NCBI GenBank assembly: GCA_036502625.1
Contig: DASXYG010000032.1
Location: forward strand, 3,529 to 67,528
Direction of reading: 5' to 3'
Source: DASXYG01 sp036502625
Lineage (GTDB): Bacteria > Actinomycetota > Actinomycetes > Streptosporangiales > Streptosporangiaceae
Length of the DNA: 64,000 bases
Shown here: positions 34,625 to 43,993 of the stretch, piece after piece
Position numbering within the stretch: the first letter of the stretch is position 1
Layout of the letters: the number at the start of each line of letters is the position of its first letter
The notes under the pieces: generated by a model
Database searches by the model: none
Told to the model about the DNA's origin: nothing
Seen by the model: the letters and a program-made list of their open reading frames with translations, nothing else
Translations under genes and position numbers: made by a program

Positions 34625-35810
34625 CGGTCGTCCACAGCGCGCGGAAGCCGCGCACGGTGGGCGAACGGGTCCGGGTCGTGCGGGCGGGGTCGATCGCGTA
34701 GTCGGTGACGCGGGACGCCAGCTCGGTCAGCGCGATCCGGGCCTCCATGCGGGCCAGCGGCGCGCCCAGGCAGAAGTGCCGGCCGTTGCCGAACGGCACG
34801 AAGCCGGACCGGTCCCGGTCGAGGTCGAAGCGGTCCGGGTCGGGGAAGACATCGCCGTCGCGGTTGGCGGCGCCGACGAGGAGGAGGATCCGCGCCCCGG
34901 CGGGGAGACGGACGCCGTGCAGGTCCGTCCCCCCGGTGAGGGTGCGGGCCATGCTCTGCGCGGGCGAGTCGTAGCGGAGGGTCTCCTCGACCCAGTCGCC
35001 GACCCGCCCGCCGAGCACCTCGGCGCGTACGGCGGGGTCGCGTCCGGCGGCGTGCCACGCGTTGCCGATCAGGTGGGTGGTGGTCTCGTTGCCGGCGCCG
35101 ATCAGCAGCGACAGCACGGCGGTGATCTCCTCGTCGCCGAGCCGGTCGTCGGCGTCCGCGGCCTCGATCAGCGCGGACGTCAGGTCGTCCGGGCGGGTGC
35201 GGGACGAGCGCCGGGCGACGACGTGCTCGTGCAGGTACGTCAGCAGCCGGATGCCCGCCTGCGCCCCGTCCGGCGTGATGTCGTGCACGGCGTCCGACCG
35301 CGTGGTCACCCGGTTGATCAGCCCGCTGAGCTCGGCGCGGTCGCCCTCGGGCACCCCCGCCAGCTCGCTGATCACGTCCGCGGGCACCCGCGCCGCGAAG
35401 TCCGCCACCAGGTCGAACGTGCCCGCCTGGAGCGCGGCGTCGGCGTGCCGCGCGGCGATGCGCCGGATGCGCGGCGCCAGCTCGTTGACCCGCCGCTGCG
35501 TGAACGCCCGCGCCACCAGCCCGCGCGTACGCGTGTGCTCCGGCGGATCCATCGCGACGAACGACATATGCCGAGCCGCCTTGGGCCCCCACGACATCGG
35601 ATCAAGAAACGGCCCGTTCCCACTGGAGAACAGCTCACTGTCCCGAAACGCGCCGAGCACGTCCGAGTGCCGCGAGAACGCCCAGAAGTCCTGCTCCTCG
35701 TTCCGATAAACCGGCACCTCGTCCCGCATCCGCGCGTAAGTCGGATACGGGTCTTCGTGCACCGCATGGTCATACAGGCTGAACCCAACACCCACCATGC
35801 CCCCGAGCAT
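34614..35810 (-). CDS. Cytochrome P450 (downstream of the siderophore operon)
   Basis: 398 aa from the ATG at 35810 (GTG at 35813 and ATG at 35798 are alternatives). The I-helix reads LIGAGNETTTH, the ExxR motif is EETLRY and the heme loop is FGNGRHFCLGAPLARME with the ligand Cys. It is a soluble bacterial class I enzyme needing a ferredoxin. It starts about 40 bp after the desD stop on the same strand, so it may be the last gene of the siderophore operon, possibly a tailoring enzyme. No ferredoxin gene is adjacent. Confidence 0.92.
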   Translation of the reverse strand: MLGGMVGVGFSLYDHAVHEDPYPTYARMRDEVPVYRNEEQDFWAFSRHSDVLGAFRDSELFSSGNGPFLDPMSWGPKAARHMSFVAMDPPEHTRTRGLVARAFTQRRVNELAPRIRRIAARHADAALQAGTFDLVADFAARVPADVISELAGVPEGDRAELSGLINRVTTRSDAVHDITPDGAQAGIRLLTYLHEHVVARRSSRTRPDDLTSALIEAADADDRLGDEEITAVLSLLIGAGNETTTHLIGNAWHAAGRDPAVRAEVLGGRVGDWVEETLRYDSPAQSMARTLTGGTDLHGVRLPAGARILLLVGAANRDGDVFPDPDRFDLDRDRSGFVPFGNGRHFCLGAPLARMEARIALTELASRVTDYAIDPARTTRTRSPTVRGFRALWTTVKR

Positions 35811-35849
35811 CACCCGCCGAACGGCCCGTGGGAACCCCCGGAGGGCCTC

Positions 35850-37649
35850 TCAGCCCGCGGCGAGCGGGTTCGGGAGGGTGCCGGCGAGGTTGAGGGCGCT
35901 TGACGGGTCGTCCAGGTTCACCATTTCCTGGTTGTTTCTCAATTGGAGGCGGTTGAGGCAGGAGAGGGGGAAGCTCGGGGTGAAGAGGTTGTGTCTCTCG
36001 AAGCGGGTGGAGAAATTGGGGTGGGACTCTTGGTAGGCGTGGACGCAGGTCGCTACTGTGCGCCAGAAATCGGGTTCGGGGATTGTTTCTGAGGTGTCGA
36101 GAATGGCGCTGAGGAAGCGGAAGACGCAGTCGAAGACGTCCGTGAGGATGGACAGGGGCTTCAGGTGGTCGGGGACGTGGGCGCGGATGCGTTCCACCTC
36201 GGGGGGCAGCGGGGTGTCGGGGCCGAGGACGGCTATCTCCTCGCCGATGTCCTTGAAGACGGCGCGTACGGGGGCGCCGGACTCGTCCAAAACGAGGATG
36301 ACGTTCTCGCCGTGCGGCATGAAGACCAGGTCGTACGCGTAGAAGCAGTGCAATAGCGGGGTGAGGTACGCGTCCAGGTAGCGGCGCAGCCACACATCCG
36401 GCGGCAGGCCGGAGCCGGCGATCAGCTCGGCGGCCAGCGAGCGGCCGTCCGCGTCGACGTGCAGGAGCGCGGCCATCGTCGTCAGCCGCTCGCCGTCGCG
36501 CAGCCGCGGCACCGGGCTCTCCCGCCACAGCGCGGCCAGCATCTTCCGGTACGGCGAGCCCTTCGCGGTCGCCGCCTCGTACTGCTCGGCGTGGTAGCCG
36601 ACGGCCGCGCGCTCCCGCAGCACCGCCAGTCCCGTACGGGCCAGCACCGGGTCGGCGGCGACCAGTCCGGCCAGCCAGTCGTTGATGGCGGGTGTGGCGC
36701 GCATGTACTCCGCCGACAGGCCGCGCATGAACCCCATGTTCAGCACCGACAGCGCCGTCTTGACGTAGTGCCGGTGCGGGGCGGCGGTGTTGAAGAACGT
36801 GCGGATCGACTGCTGCGCCTGGTACGTGTCGTCGCCCGGCCCCAGGTGGACGAGGTTGCGCCGGGCGATCTCCCCGGCGAACGTCACCGCCAGCTTGTTC
36901 CGCCACTGCCACGGGTGCACCGGGATGAGGTGGACGTCGTCCAGCCCCAGGCCCACGTCGCCGAGTACGGCGGCGAACCGGCGCAGCGTGGCCGGGTCGA
37001 GCTCGCCCTCGACCAGCGCCGCGTAGTCGAGGTCGGCCGACGACGTGAACGTGGACCGGTCGCGCCGCGTGGCCAGCCAGACCAGCCGTACGGGCGCACC
37101 GGCCTCCGGCGCGTACGCGCGGTACTCCTCGGCGTCGAACCCGAGCCGCCCGCTGTTCGCCACGAAGCACGGGTGGCCCTCGGTCATGGCCGCCTCGATC
37201 GTCTGGAACGGGGCGCGCGCCAGCTCGGCGGCCGACCGGCCCGTACGGGACAGCTTGTACGCGGACGACGCGAGCGTGCTGGCGATCTCCTCCAGGTAGA
37301 CGGGCAGCACGTCGCCGGACAGGCCGAGCGCGCCGCGCAGGTCGAGGATCAGGTCGAGCGCGTCCAGGCCGGGGGAGGCCGCCCCGTCCACCACGCGCAC
37401 GACGGACCCGGCGTCGACCGCCCAGTGCTCCAGCGCCATCAGCCGCGCGGCGAAGCGGTACTCCACGGACGGGTCGTCGCAGGTGACGGCGTACGTACCG
37501 GGGTCGAGCGGACGCGGTACGACCAGCCGCTCGTGCGCGAACTCCGCGAGCGCCTTGCGCACGAGCAGCCGGTTGGCCCGCGCCCACAGCTCCGGCGTCA
37601 GGTGGCCGACCGCGTCGGCAACGGGCGTCACGACATCCGCCGCGGTCAT
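35850..37649 (-). CDS. desD: NIS siderophore synthetase, DesD-type (IucA/IucC family)
   Basis: 599 aa with the IucA/IucC fold: AMTEGHPCFVANSGRLGF near the start (the GHP ATP-phosphate motif), IPVHPWQWRNKL, the VKTALSVLNMGF core and LVFMPHGENVILVLDE, then the C-terminal FhuF-like LNRLQLRNNQ segment. It is ATP-dependent and joins N-hydroxy-N-succinylcadaverine units into desferrioxamine. The ATG overlaps the desC stop (ATGA). It is the fifth gene of the desE-A-B-C-D run. Confidence 0.95.
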   Translation of the reverse strand: MTAADVVTPVADAVGHLTPELWARANRLLVRKALAEFAHERLVVPRPLDPGTYAVTCDDPSVEYRFAARLMALEHWAVDAGSVVRVVDGAASPGLDALDLILDLRGALGLSGDVLPVYLEEIASTLASSAYKLSRTGRSAAELARAPFQTIEAAMTEGHPCFVANSGRLGFDAEEYRAYAPEAGAPVRLVWLATRRDRSTFTSSADLDYAALVEGELDPATLRRFAAVLGDVGLGLDDVHLIPVHPWQWRNKLAVTFAGEIARRNLVHLGPGDDTYQAQQSIRTFFNTAAPHRHYVKTALSVLNMGFMRGLSAEYMRATPAINDWLAGLVAADPVLARTGLAVLRERAAVGYHAEQYEAATAKGSPYRKMLAALWRESPVPRLRDGERLTTMAALLHVDADGRSLAAELIAGSGLPPDVWLRRYLDAYLTPLLHCFYAYDLVFMPHGENVILVLDESGAPVRAVFKDIGEEIAVLGPDTPLPPEVERIRAHVPDHLKPLSILTDVFDCVFRFLSAILDTSETIPEPDFWRTVATCVHAYQESHPNFSTRFERHNLFTPSFPLSCLNRLQLRNNQEMVNLDDPSSALNLAGTLPNPLAAG

Positions 37650-38212
37650 CGGACGGCCTCCTTCGCACGGGCCGCCGCGTACGCCGCGCGGGTGCAGACG
37701 CTCAGGTACGCGGACTTGCCCGGCAGCTCGACGGTGTCCTCGATCGTGAAGCCCATCTCGGCGTTGCGCCGGTGGACGGCCGTGTTGCGCACGTCCGGCT
37801 CCGCCACGACCCGCCGCACGCCCGGGTCGGCGAAGATCATGTCGAGCACGGTGGCCAGCACCGCGGACGTGAACCCGTGCACCGGCCGGGCCGACGGCGC
37901 GACCAGGAAGTGCATGCCCGCGTCGCCCGGCTCGGCGGCGTAGACGTGGCCCAGCTCGGCCGCGGGGTCGTACCGCTCGGCCAGGAACGCCGGGCGGCCG
38001 TCGTGCAGGCCCAGGTACGCGGCGTGCCCCGGCGACGCCGCGACCCTCGCGAACTCGGCCTCGACCTCGGCGCGGCCCGCCCCGCCCATCATCCAGAACA
38101 CCGACTTCGGGTGGGTGAGCCACGCGTGCAGCAGCGGCGCGTCGCCGGCCGGGTCGACCGTGCGCAGCGCGAACGTGCCGAGCGCGGACGTACGGGTGAA
38201 GACCGTCGCCAT
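37646..38212 (-). CDS. desC: GNAT-type siderophore acyltransferase, DesC-type
   Basis: 188 aa in the short IucB/RhbD-type acyltransferase family: PLLHAWLTHPKSVFWMM, then PAFLAERYDPA, and a C-terminal RRVVAEPDVRNTAVHRRNAEMGF typical of hydroxamate-forming GNAT enzymes. It acylates N-hydroxycadaverine. The start and stop overlap the neighbours by 1-4 bases (TGATG, ATGA). Confidence 0.93.
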   Translation of the reverse strand: MATVFTRTSALGTFALRTVDPAGDAPLLHAWLTHPKSVFWMMGGAGRAEVEAEFARVAASPGHAAYLGLHDGRPAFLAERYDPAAELGHVYAAEPGDAGMHFLVAPSARPVHGFTSAVLATVLDMIFADPGVRRVVAEPDVRNTAVHRRNAEMGFTIEDTVELPGKSAYLSVCTRAAYAAARAKEAVR

Positions 38213-39513
38213 CACGCCACCTCGTCCCGTACGCGCGCGTCCGCTTCCGGTACGCCGAACTCCTGGAACGCGATCGACCGTTCGACCGGGTAGTACTCCC
38301 GGCCGAGCAGCCCGCGGATGACGCACGCGTTGCGGTACGCCGCCATGCCGAGGTCCGGCGCGGCGAAGCCGTGCGTGTGCAGCTCCGCGTTCTGCACGTA
38401 GATCCCGCGGCCGGTCACGTCCACGCTGTAGTCGCGGCGTACGGCGAACCGGCCCGCGTCGTCCCAGACGATCCGGTCGCGGACCGGCGCGAGGAAGTCC
38501 GGCACGCGGTAGCGGTAGCCGGTGGCCAGCACCAGGCCGTCGGTGGCGAACCGGTGCTCGCGGTCCTGCTCGTACTGGCGCAGCCGCAGGTCGTACCCGG
38601 TGCCGTCCTGCCGCGCGGCGACGACCTCGGTGTTGGTCATCAGCCGCACCTGCGGCGCCTCGGTGCGGCCGCGCTCGTACAGCAGGTCGAAGATCGCGTT
38701 GATCAGGTCGCCGTTGATGCCCTTGTACAGGCCCTTCTGCGCGGCGCCGAGCCGGTCGCGGGTGGCCGGCGGCAGCCCGTGGAAGTAGTCGATGTACTCC
38801 GGCGACGTCATCTCCAGCGTGAGCTTGGTGTACTCCAGCGGGAAGTACCGCGGCGAGCGGGTGATCCAGGCCAGCTCGTAGCCGCCGTCCGGCTGGCCCG
38901 AGAGCAGGTCGTACACGATCTCCGCGGCGCTCTGGCCGCTGCCCACCACCGTGATCCGCCGCCGTTTCCGCAGCTCGTCGCGGTGGTCGAGGTAGCGGGA
39001 CGCGTGCACGGCGCCGTCGAGGCCGCGGCAGGCCTCCGGCACGTACGGCGGCGTCCCGGTGCCGAGCACCAGCTTCCGCGCCCGGTACGCCACCTCGCGC
39101 CCGTCGTGGCCGGCGCGCACGACGTAGACGCCGGCGGACGCGTCGTACTCGACGGCCGTGACGTCGTGGCGGAACCGTACGGACGGCAGCCGCCCGACGG
39201 CCCACCGGCAGTAGTCGTCGAACTCGGCGCGCAGCGGGTAGAAGCTCTCGCGGATGTAGAACGGGTACAGTCGGCCGCGTTCCTTCAGGTAGTTCAGGAA
39301 CGAGAACGGCGACGTCGGGTCGGCGAGCGTGACCAGGTCGGACAGGAACGGCGTCTGCAAAGTGCTGCCGTCGAGCAGCATGCCGGGGTGCCAGGAGAAG
39401 TCCGGGCCGCGTTCCAGGAACAGGCCGTCGAGCCCCTCGATCGGGTCGGTGAGGCAGGCGAGGCCGAGGTTGAACGGCCCGAGGCCGATGGCGATGAAGT
39501 CGTACGTGGGCAT
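38212..39513 (-). CDS. desB: Lysine/cadaverine N-hydroxylase, DesB-type flavoprotein
   Basis: 433 aa of the IucD/PvdA family. The FAD motif is IAIGLGPFNLGLA, substrate/FAD contact sits in SWHPGMLLDGSTLQTPFLSD, the NADPH motif is VVGSGQSAAE and the end carries LVLATGYRYR. It hydroxylates a primary amine using NADPH and O2. GAGAGGAGG precedes the ATG at 39513. Confidence 0.95.
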   Translation of the reverse strand: MPTYDFIAIGLGPFNLGLACLTDPIEGLDGLFLERGPDFSWHPGMLLDGSTLQTPFLSDLVTLADPTSPFSFLNYLKERGRLYPFYIRESFYPLRAEFDDYCRWAVGRLPSVRFRHDVTAVEYDASAGVYVVRAGHDGREVAYRARKLVLGTGTPPYVPEACRGLDGAVHASRYLDHRDELRKRRRITVVGSGQSAAEIVYDLLSGQPDGGYELAWITRSPRYFPLEYTKLTLEMTSPEYIDYFHGLPPATRDRLGAAQKGLYKGINGDLINAIFDLLYERGRTEAPQVRLMTNTEVVAARQDGTGYDLRLRQYEQDREHRFATDGLVLATGYRYRVPDFLAPVRDRIVWDDAGRFAVRRDYSVDVTGRGIYVQNAELHTHGFAAPDLGMAAYRNACVIRGLLGREYYPVERSIAFQEFGVPEADARVRDEVA

Positions 39514-39524
39514 GGCGCCTCCTC

Positions 39525-40985
39525 TCAGCTCGCGCGCGCCTCGGCGTACGCGCTGGTGTACGCGGACGCGTGGGCGTCGAGCAGGTCCAGGACCTCGGCG
39601 ATGTCGCGCACCGTGGTCTCCGGGTTGAGCAGCGTGAACTTCAGGTAGTGGCGGCCGTCGACGACCGTGCCGGCGACCATGGCCGCGCCGGAGGCGAACA
39701 GCGCCTCGCGGGCGTGCAGGTTCGCGCCGTCGATCAGCTCGGGGTCGCCGGGGTCGGCGTCCGGCGGCGTGCACCGGAACACGAGCGTGCTCAGCGCCGG
39801 CCGGACGACCAGCTCGAACCGCTTGTCGTCGGCGAGCAGCCCGGCGGCGTCCTCGGCCAGGTCGACGACCGCGTCGAACAGCTCGCCGACGCCGGAGCCG
39901 CCCATGATCCGCAGCGTCATCCACAGTTTCAGCGCGTCGAAGCGGCGCGTGGTCTGCAACGACTTGTCGACCTGGTTCGGCACGCGCGCCGAGGCGTGCT
40001 CCGGGTTGAGGTAGTCGGCGTGGTACGTGACGTGCCGCAGCGCCGCGCGGTCCCGTACGAGCACGGCGCTTGAGCTGACCGGCTGGAAGAACGACTTGTG
40101 GAAGTCGACCGTCACGGAGTCGGCGCGGTCGATGCCGTCGAGCAGGTGGCGGCGGCGCGAGACCAGCAGCCCGCATCCGTACGCGGCGTCCGCGTGCAGC
40201 CAGGTGCCGGTGCGCGCGCAGATGTCGGCGATCTCCGGCAGCGGGTCGATGCTGCCGAAGTCGGTGGTCCCCGCGGTGGCGACCACCGCCATGGGGACGT
40301 CGCCCTCGGCGGCGCAGCGCTCGAGCGCGTGGGCCAGCGCGACGGCGCGCATCCGGCGGTCGGCGTCGTCGGGCACGCGGACCACGGCGTCCGCGGACAG
40401 GCCGAGCAGCCGCGCCGCCTTGACCACGCTGAAGTGCGCGCACGGCGAGGCGAAGACGCGCAGGTCGGCGAGTGCGGCGCCGGCGGCGGTCGCCTCGTCG
40501 CGGGCGATCAGCAGCGCCTGGAGGTTGGACTGGGTGCCGCCGCTGGTGAACACGCCGTCGGCGGCCGGGCCGAGGCCGAGGCGCCCGGCCGTCCAGTCGA
40601 TGAGCCGCCGTTCGATCAGCGTGCCGCCGACGCTCTGGTCCCAGGTGTCGACGGAGGAGTTGACCGCCGACAGCACGGCCTCGCCGACGACGGCCGGGAT
40701 GACGACCGGGCAGTTGAGGTGGGCCAGGTAGCGCGGGTGGTGGAAGTAGACGGCGTCGTCGAGGTAGACGCGGTCGAGCTCGTCGAGCACGGCCGCGGTG
40801 TCGCCGAGCGGCCGGTCGAGGTCGACGCGGTCGACGACCGAGGCGAGCCGGTCGGCGCTGACGCCGGTGGCGGGCCGGTCGGTGCGCGCGAACCGGTCGG
40901 CCACGCGGTCGACCCCGGCGGCGACGAGCCGCCGGTACTGGTCCACGGTCCGGTCGTTGAGCAGGTGCGACCTGCTGTCGGGCAC
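39525..40985 (-). CDS. desA: PLP-dependent amino-acid decarboxylase, DesA-type
   Basis: 486 aa, group II decarboxylase fold. The PLP lysine is in SVTVDFHKSFFQP, with LHADAAYGCG and VATAGTTDFGSIDP upstream. In the des pathway it makes cadaverine from lysine. The GTG start at 40985 follows AGGAGG at good spacing. A 12-bp gap leads to desB. Confidence 0.94.
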   Translation of the reverse strand: MPDSRSHLLNDRTVDQYRRLVAAGVDRVADRFARTDRPATGVSADRLASVVDRVDLDRPLGDTAAVLDELDRVYLDDAVYFHHPRYLAHLNCPVVIPAVVGEAVLSAVNSSVDTWDQSVGGTLIERRLIDWTAGRLGLGPAADGVFTSGGTQSNLQALLIARDEATAAGAALADLRVFASPCAHFSVVKAARLLGLSADAVVRVPDDADRRMRAVALAHALERCAAEGDVPMAVVATAGTTDFGSIDPLPEIADICARTGTWLHADAAYGCGLLVSRRRHLLDGIDRADSVTVDFHKSFFQPVSSSAVLVRDRAALRHVTYHADYLNPEHASARVPNQVDKSLQTTRRFDALKLWMTLRIMGGSGVGELFDAVVDLAEDAAGLLADDKRFELVVRPALSTLVFRCTPPDADPGDPELIDGANLHAREALFASGAAMVAGTVVDGRHYLKFTLLNPETTVRDIAEVLDLLDAHASAYTSAYAEARAS

Positions 40986-41037
40986 GTGTCTGTCCTCCTG
41001 AGCGGGTGGGATGCGGGTGCGGGTACGGCGGGACGGG

Positions 41038-42054
41038 TCAGCGGACCTTGCGCGCGGAGCGCAGCGCCTTGGCCAGCGATTCGATGAACGGCGCGCAGCC
41101 GGCGTAGGAGTACCGCGGCTCGCTCAGCCACGGGGTGATCTGGCCGGCCTTGACGGCGGGCAGCCCCTGCCAGGTGGGCTTGCCGGTGAGCTGCTTCGGC
41201 TGGAGCGCCTGCGTACGGCTGTCCAGCAGGATCAGGTCGGCACCGTACTTGTCGGCGTTCTCCCAGCTCAGGGCCTCGAAGAAGCCCTGGGAGTCGGCCT
41301 TGGGCACGACGAAGCGCACGCCGAGCCGCCGGTAGTAGGTGAGGTCGGGGTAGACCTTCGGGTCCGAGACGTACAGCGCGTCCGGGCTGGCCGAGGCCGC
41401 CATGACGGTGATGTCGGGGTTGGCCTTCGCGGCGGCGCGCAGCTCCTTGGTCGCCTTCTGGAAGCGGGTCTTGGCCGCGGCGACCGGCCCGGACTTCACG
41501 TCCGCGCCGAGCGAGGCGGCCAGCGCCTCGTACCGCTCGATCGGGTGGAGCAGCGGCACCCCCGCGACGGTCACGCCCACACTGGGCGCCACCTTCGCGA
41601 TCTCGGCCGCCGACTTGTCCGGCACGTACCACAGCACGTTCTTCTGGAACATGTGCGTGACCAGCAGGTCCGGCCGCAGCTCGGCGTACTTCTCGACGTT
41701 GAACTCGCCGAACGTGCTGCCCAGCGACGCCACCTTCCGGATATCGACGTCGCCGGCGAGCGGGTCGCGCCGGCCGTCGCCGCCCTTCGTCGGGCCGAAC
41801 ACGCCGACGATTTTGCCGCCGACGCCGAAGTCGGTGAGCGCGGCGGCGGTGCCGATGTAGGCGACCAGCCGTTTCGGCGCGGCGCCCCGGGCCACCCGCT
41901 TGCCGCGGTCGTCGGTGAACGCCCAGCTCCCGCCCCCGGAGGGTCGGCCGCTCGTACCGCCACCGCCCCCGCAGGCGGCGGCGAGCGCGCCGACCCCCGC
42001 GAGCCCGGCCGCGCCGAGCAGCCCCCGTCGCGAGATCCCTTCCACACCGGCCAT
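41038..42054 (-). CDS. desE: Ferric-siderophore ABC transporter substrate-binding lipoprotein, DesE-type
   Basis: 338 aa from the ATG at 42054 (GTG at 42063 possible). A twin-arginine-like SRRGLLGAAG leader ends in a lipobox LAAAC. The FepB/PBP fold shows PKRLVAYIGTAAALTDFG, LRPDLLVTHMF and a late DLILLDSRTQ segment. It captures ferric desferrioxamine outside the membrane. It lies directly behind the iron box and leads the des operon. No permease or ATPase genes follow, so those must be elsewhere. Confidence 0.93.
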   Translation of the reverse strand: MAGVEGISRRGLLGAAGLAGVGALAAACGGGGGTSGRPSGGGSWAFTDDRGKRVARGAAPKRLVAYIGTAAALTDFGVGGKIVGVFGPTKGGDGRRDPLAGDVDIRKVASLGSTFGEFNVEKYAELRPDLLVTHMFQKNVLWYVPDKSAAEIAKVAPSVGVTVAGVPLLHPIERYEALAASLGADVKSGPVAAAKTRFQKATKELRAAAKANPDITVMAASASPDALYVSDPKVYPDLTYYRRLGVRFVVPKADSQGFFEALSWENADKYGADLILLDSRTQALQPKQLTGKPTWQGLPAVKAGQITPWLSEPRYSYAGCAPFIESLAKALRSARKVR

Positions 42055-42093
42055 TCCAGCCACCCTTCGTGCCGATCAATCACGGACGGCGAC

Positions 42094-42112
42094 TTAGGTT
42101 AGCCTAACCATA
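42094..42112 (-). promoter_or_regulatory. IdeR/DmdR iron box of the siderophore operon
   Basis: TTAGGTTAG-C-CTAACCATA: 7 of 9 arm positions pair, and GGTTAGCCTAACC is a perfect inner palindrome. It matches the actinobacterial iron-box pattern TTAGGTTAGGCTAACCTAA and lies 40 bp upstream of desE. DmdR/IdeR with Fe(II) should repress here. Confidence 0.9.
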
Positions 42113-42244
42113 TCTACGGTTCGCAAGGGGGTGCGGGGGGCGAGCTATGTCACCGTCCCCGGCGGTTTTCTTAGAAGGCGTCCAAGAATTCGCGCCTAGC
42201 GTCCACGGTGCGGAACGTCACCGGACGGGCGAGGAGGGGAGCGG

Positions 42245-43276
42245 ATGGCCGTGCGCATGGGCATCCACGCGGGCCTCGACCGCGTCGAGGACCCGGCCGA
42301 GCGGCTGGACGAGCTCGCGAACGTACGGGAGTTCGAGCGGGTCGCGCGGTCGGTGCTGGATCCGGTCCGCTACGAGCGCGTCGCCGGGGGTGCGCGCGAC
42401 GAGCGGACCGTACGGGAGAACGAGCGCGGGTTCGCGCGCATCGGCCTGGTGCCGCGGGTGCTGCGCGGCGTGCGCGAGCCCGCGCTCGGCGTCGACCTGC
42501 TCGGCACGCGCGGGTCGTGGCCGGTCGTGATCGCGCCGACGGCGTGCCATGGTCTCGCCCACCCCGACGCGGAGCGCGCCACCGCGCGCGCCGCCGCCGC
42601 GACCGGCACGATCATGATCGCCGCGGCGGCGTCCACGGTCGCCATCGAGGACATCGCAGCCGAGGCGCGCACCGTGGCGCCCGACCCGGCGCTGTGGTTC
42701 CAGCTCTGCCCGCAGCCCGACCACGGCCCCGCGGAGGCGGCCGTACGGCGGGCCGAGGACGCCGGGGTGCGCGCGTTCGTGCTGACCGTCGACGCCGACG
42801 CGGCGCCGGGCCTGTCCTGGCGGCACGTCGACCGGCTGCGCGGCGCCACCGGCCTGCCGATCGTGCTCAAGGGGATCCTGCACCCCGACGACGCGCGGCT
42901 CGGCGTCGAGCACGGCGCGGACGGGCTCATCGTGTCCAACCACGGCGGCCGGGGCCTCGACGCCGCGCCGCCCACGATCGACCGGCTCCCGCCGCTCGCG
43001 GACGCGGTCGCCGGACGGATTCCGCTGCTGCTCGGCGGGGGCGTGCGGCGGGGCACCGACGTGGTCAAGGCGCTCGCGCTCGGGGCGAGCGCGGTGGCCG
43101 TCGGCCGTCCGGTGGTGTGGGGGCTGGCAACCGCGGGCGACGCCGGGGTGCGCCGGGTGCTGGACCTGCTGCGCACGGAGGTCGCGCACACGATGATCCT
43201 CTGCGGCTGCCCGGACGTCCGCGCCGTACCGCACGACCTGGCCGTGCCCGGGGCGATCGGAACCGCGCCATCCTGA
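42245..43276 (+). CDS. FMN-dependent alpha-hydroxy-acid oxidase/dehydrogenase
   Basis: 343 aa, somewhat short for the family. Features are RYERVAGGARDERT (the YxxGGAxDE entrance), PVVIAPTACHGLAHPD, WFQLCPQPD, LKGIL (catalytic Lys), and the active-site VSNHGGRGLD followed by GGGVRRGTDVVKALALGA for FMN phosphate. Most relatives have Gln where this has the second Gly of GGRG. It would oxidise lactate-like acids to keto acids. The ATG follows GGAGGGGAGCGG. Confidence 0.92.
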   Translation: MAVRMGIHAGLDRVEDPAERLDELANVREFERVARSVLDPVRYERVAGGARDERTVRENERGFARIGLVPRVLRGVREPALGVDLLGTRGSWPVVIAPTACHGLAHPDAERATARAAAATGTIMIAAAASTVAIEDIAAEARTVAPDPALWFQLCPQPDHGPAEAAVRRAEDAGVRAFVLTVDADAAPGLSWRHVDRLRGATGLPIVLKGILHPDDARLGVEHGADGLIVSNHGGRGLDAAPPTIDRLPPLADAVAGRIPLLLGGGVRRGTDVVKALALGASAVAVGRPVVWGLATAGDAGVRRVLDLLRTEVAHTMILCGCPDVRAVPHDLAVPGAIGTAPS

Positions 43277-43304
43277 CGCCCGCGCTCTGGGATCCTGACG
43301 CCCG
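43270..43304 (+). promoter_or_regulatory. Two direct repeats before the response-regulator gene
   Basis: ATCCTGACGCCCG at 43270-43282 and 43292-43304, exactly 22 bp apart (two helical turns). OmpR-family regulators bind tandem direct repeats, so autoregulation is possible. The first copy overlaps the end of the upstream gene. Confidence 0.4.
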
Positions 43305-43306
43305 TG

Positions 43307-43993
43307 ATGACTTCCGCCGCGGGCGGCCGGACGGCCGGGCCGCGCGTGCTGATCGTCGAGGACGACACCGAGGTGACCCGGATGCTGGCCAAGCTGCTCG
43401 CCTCTGAGGGCTACCGCGTCGACACCGCCGAGGACGGCCAGCGCGGCCTGCACCAGGCGCTGACCAGGCCGTACGACGCGATGATCATTGACCGCATGCT
43501 GCCGGCGCTGGACGGCCTGGACCTCCTGCGCCGGGTGCGGGGCAGCGGCGTGGCCACGCCGGCGCTGGTGCTGACGGCGCTCGGCACCGTCGCCGACCGG
43601 GTCGCCGGGCTCGACTCCGGCGCCGAGGACTACCTGGTCAAGCCGTTCGACGTGGACGAACTGCTCGCCAGGGTGCGCGCGCTGCTGCGCCGCCACCGCG
43701 ACGGCACGCGCACGCTGCCGCTCGGGTCGGGTGAGCTCGACCTCGCGCTGCGCCGGGTCCGGCTTCCGGACGGCGACGAGGTGGAGCTGTCGCCGAGTGA
43801 GTTCGCGCTGCTGCGCGCGCTCGCCGAGCGCCCGCGCGACGTCTGCACGCGCGATGGGCTGCGGCTCAGCGTGTTCCCCGAGGCGGGGTCGCCGGCCGTC
43901 GTCGACACGTACGTCCACTACCTGCGGCGCAAGCTGGGCCGCGGCGTGGTCCGTACGGTCCGCGGCGTCGGCTACCGGGCGGGGGAGCTGTGA
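43307..43993 (+). CDS. OmpR-family response regulator
   Basis: 228 aa from the ATG at 43307 (GTG at 43304 in frame). The receiver shows VEDD, the phosphoacceptor Asp in MIIDRMLPALDG and LVKPFDVDELLARV. The C-terminal winged helix covers about residues 135-228, with LSPSEFALLRALAERP and VVDTYVHYLRRKLG. The stop overlaps the kinase start (GTGA). Confidence 0.94.
   Translation: MTSAAGGRTAGPRVLIVEDDTEVTRMLAKLLASEGYRVDTAEDGQRGLHQALTRPYDAMIIDRMLPALDGLDLLRRVRGSGVATPALVLTALGTVADRVAGLDSGAEDYLVKPFDVDELLARVRALLRRHRDGTRTLPLGSGELDLALRRVRLPDGDEVELSPSEFALLRALAERPRDVCTRDGLRLSVFPEAGSPAVVDTYVHYLRRKLGRGVVRTVRGVGYRAGEL

Noticed and set aside
34614..35810. P450 as the encapsulin cargo
   Set aside because: It is convergent, lies with the siderophore operon and lacks the long disordered N-terminus expected of family 2B cargo. 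Only the gene proximity supports it.
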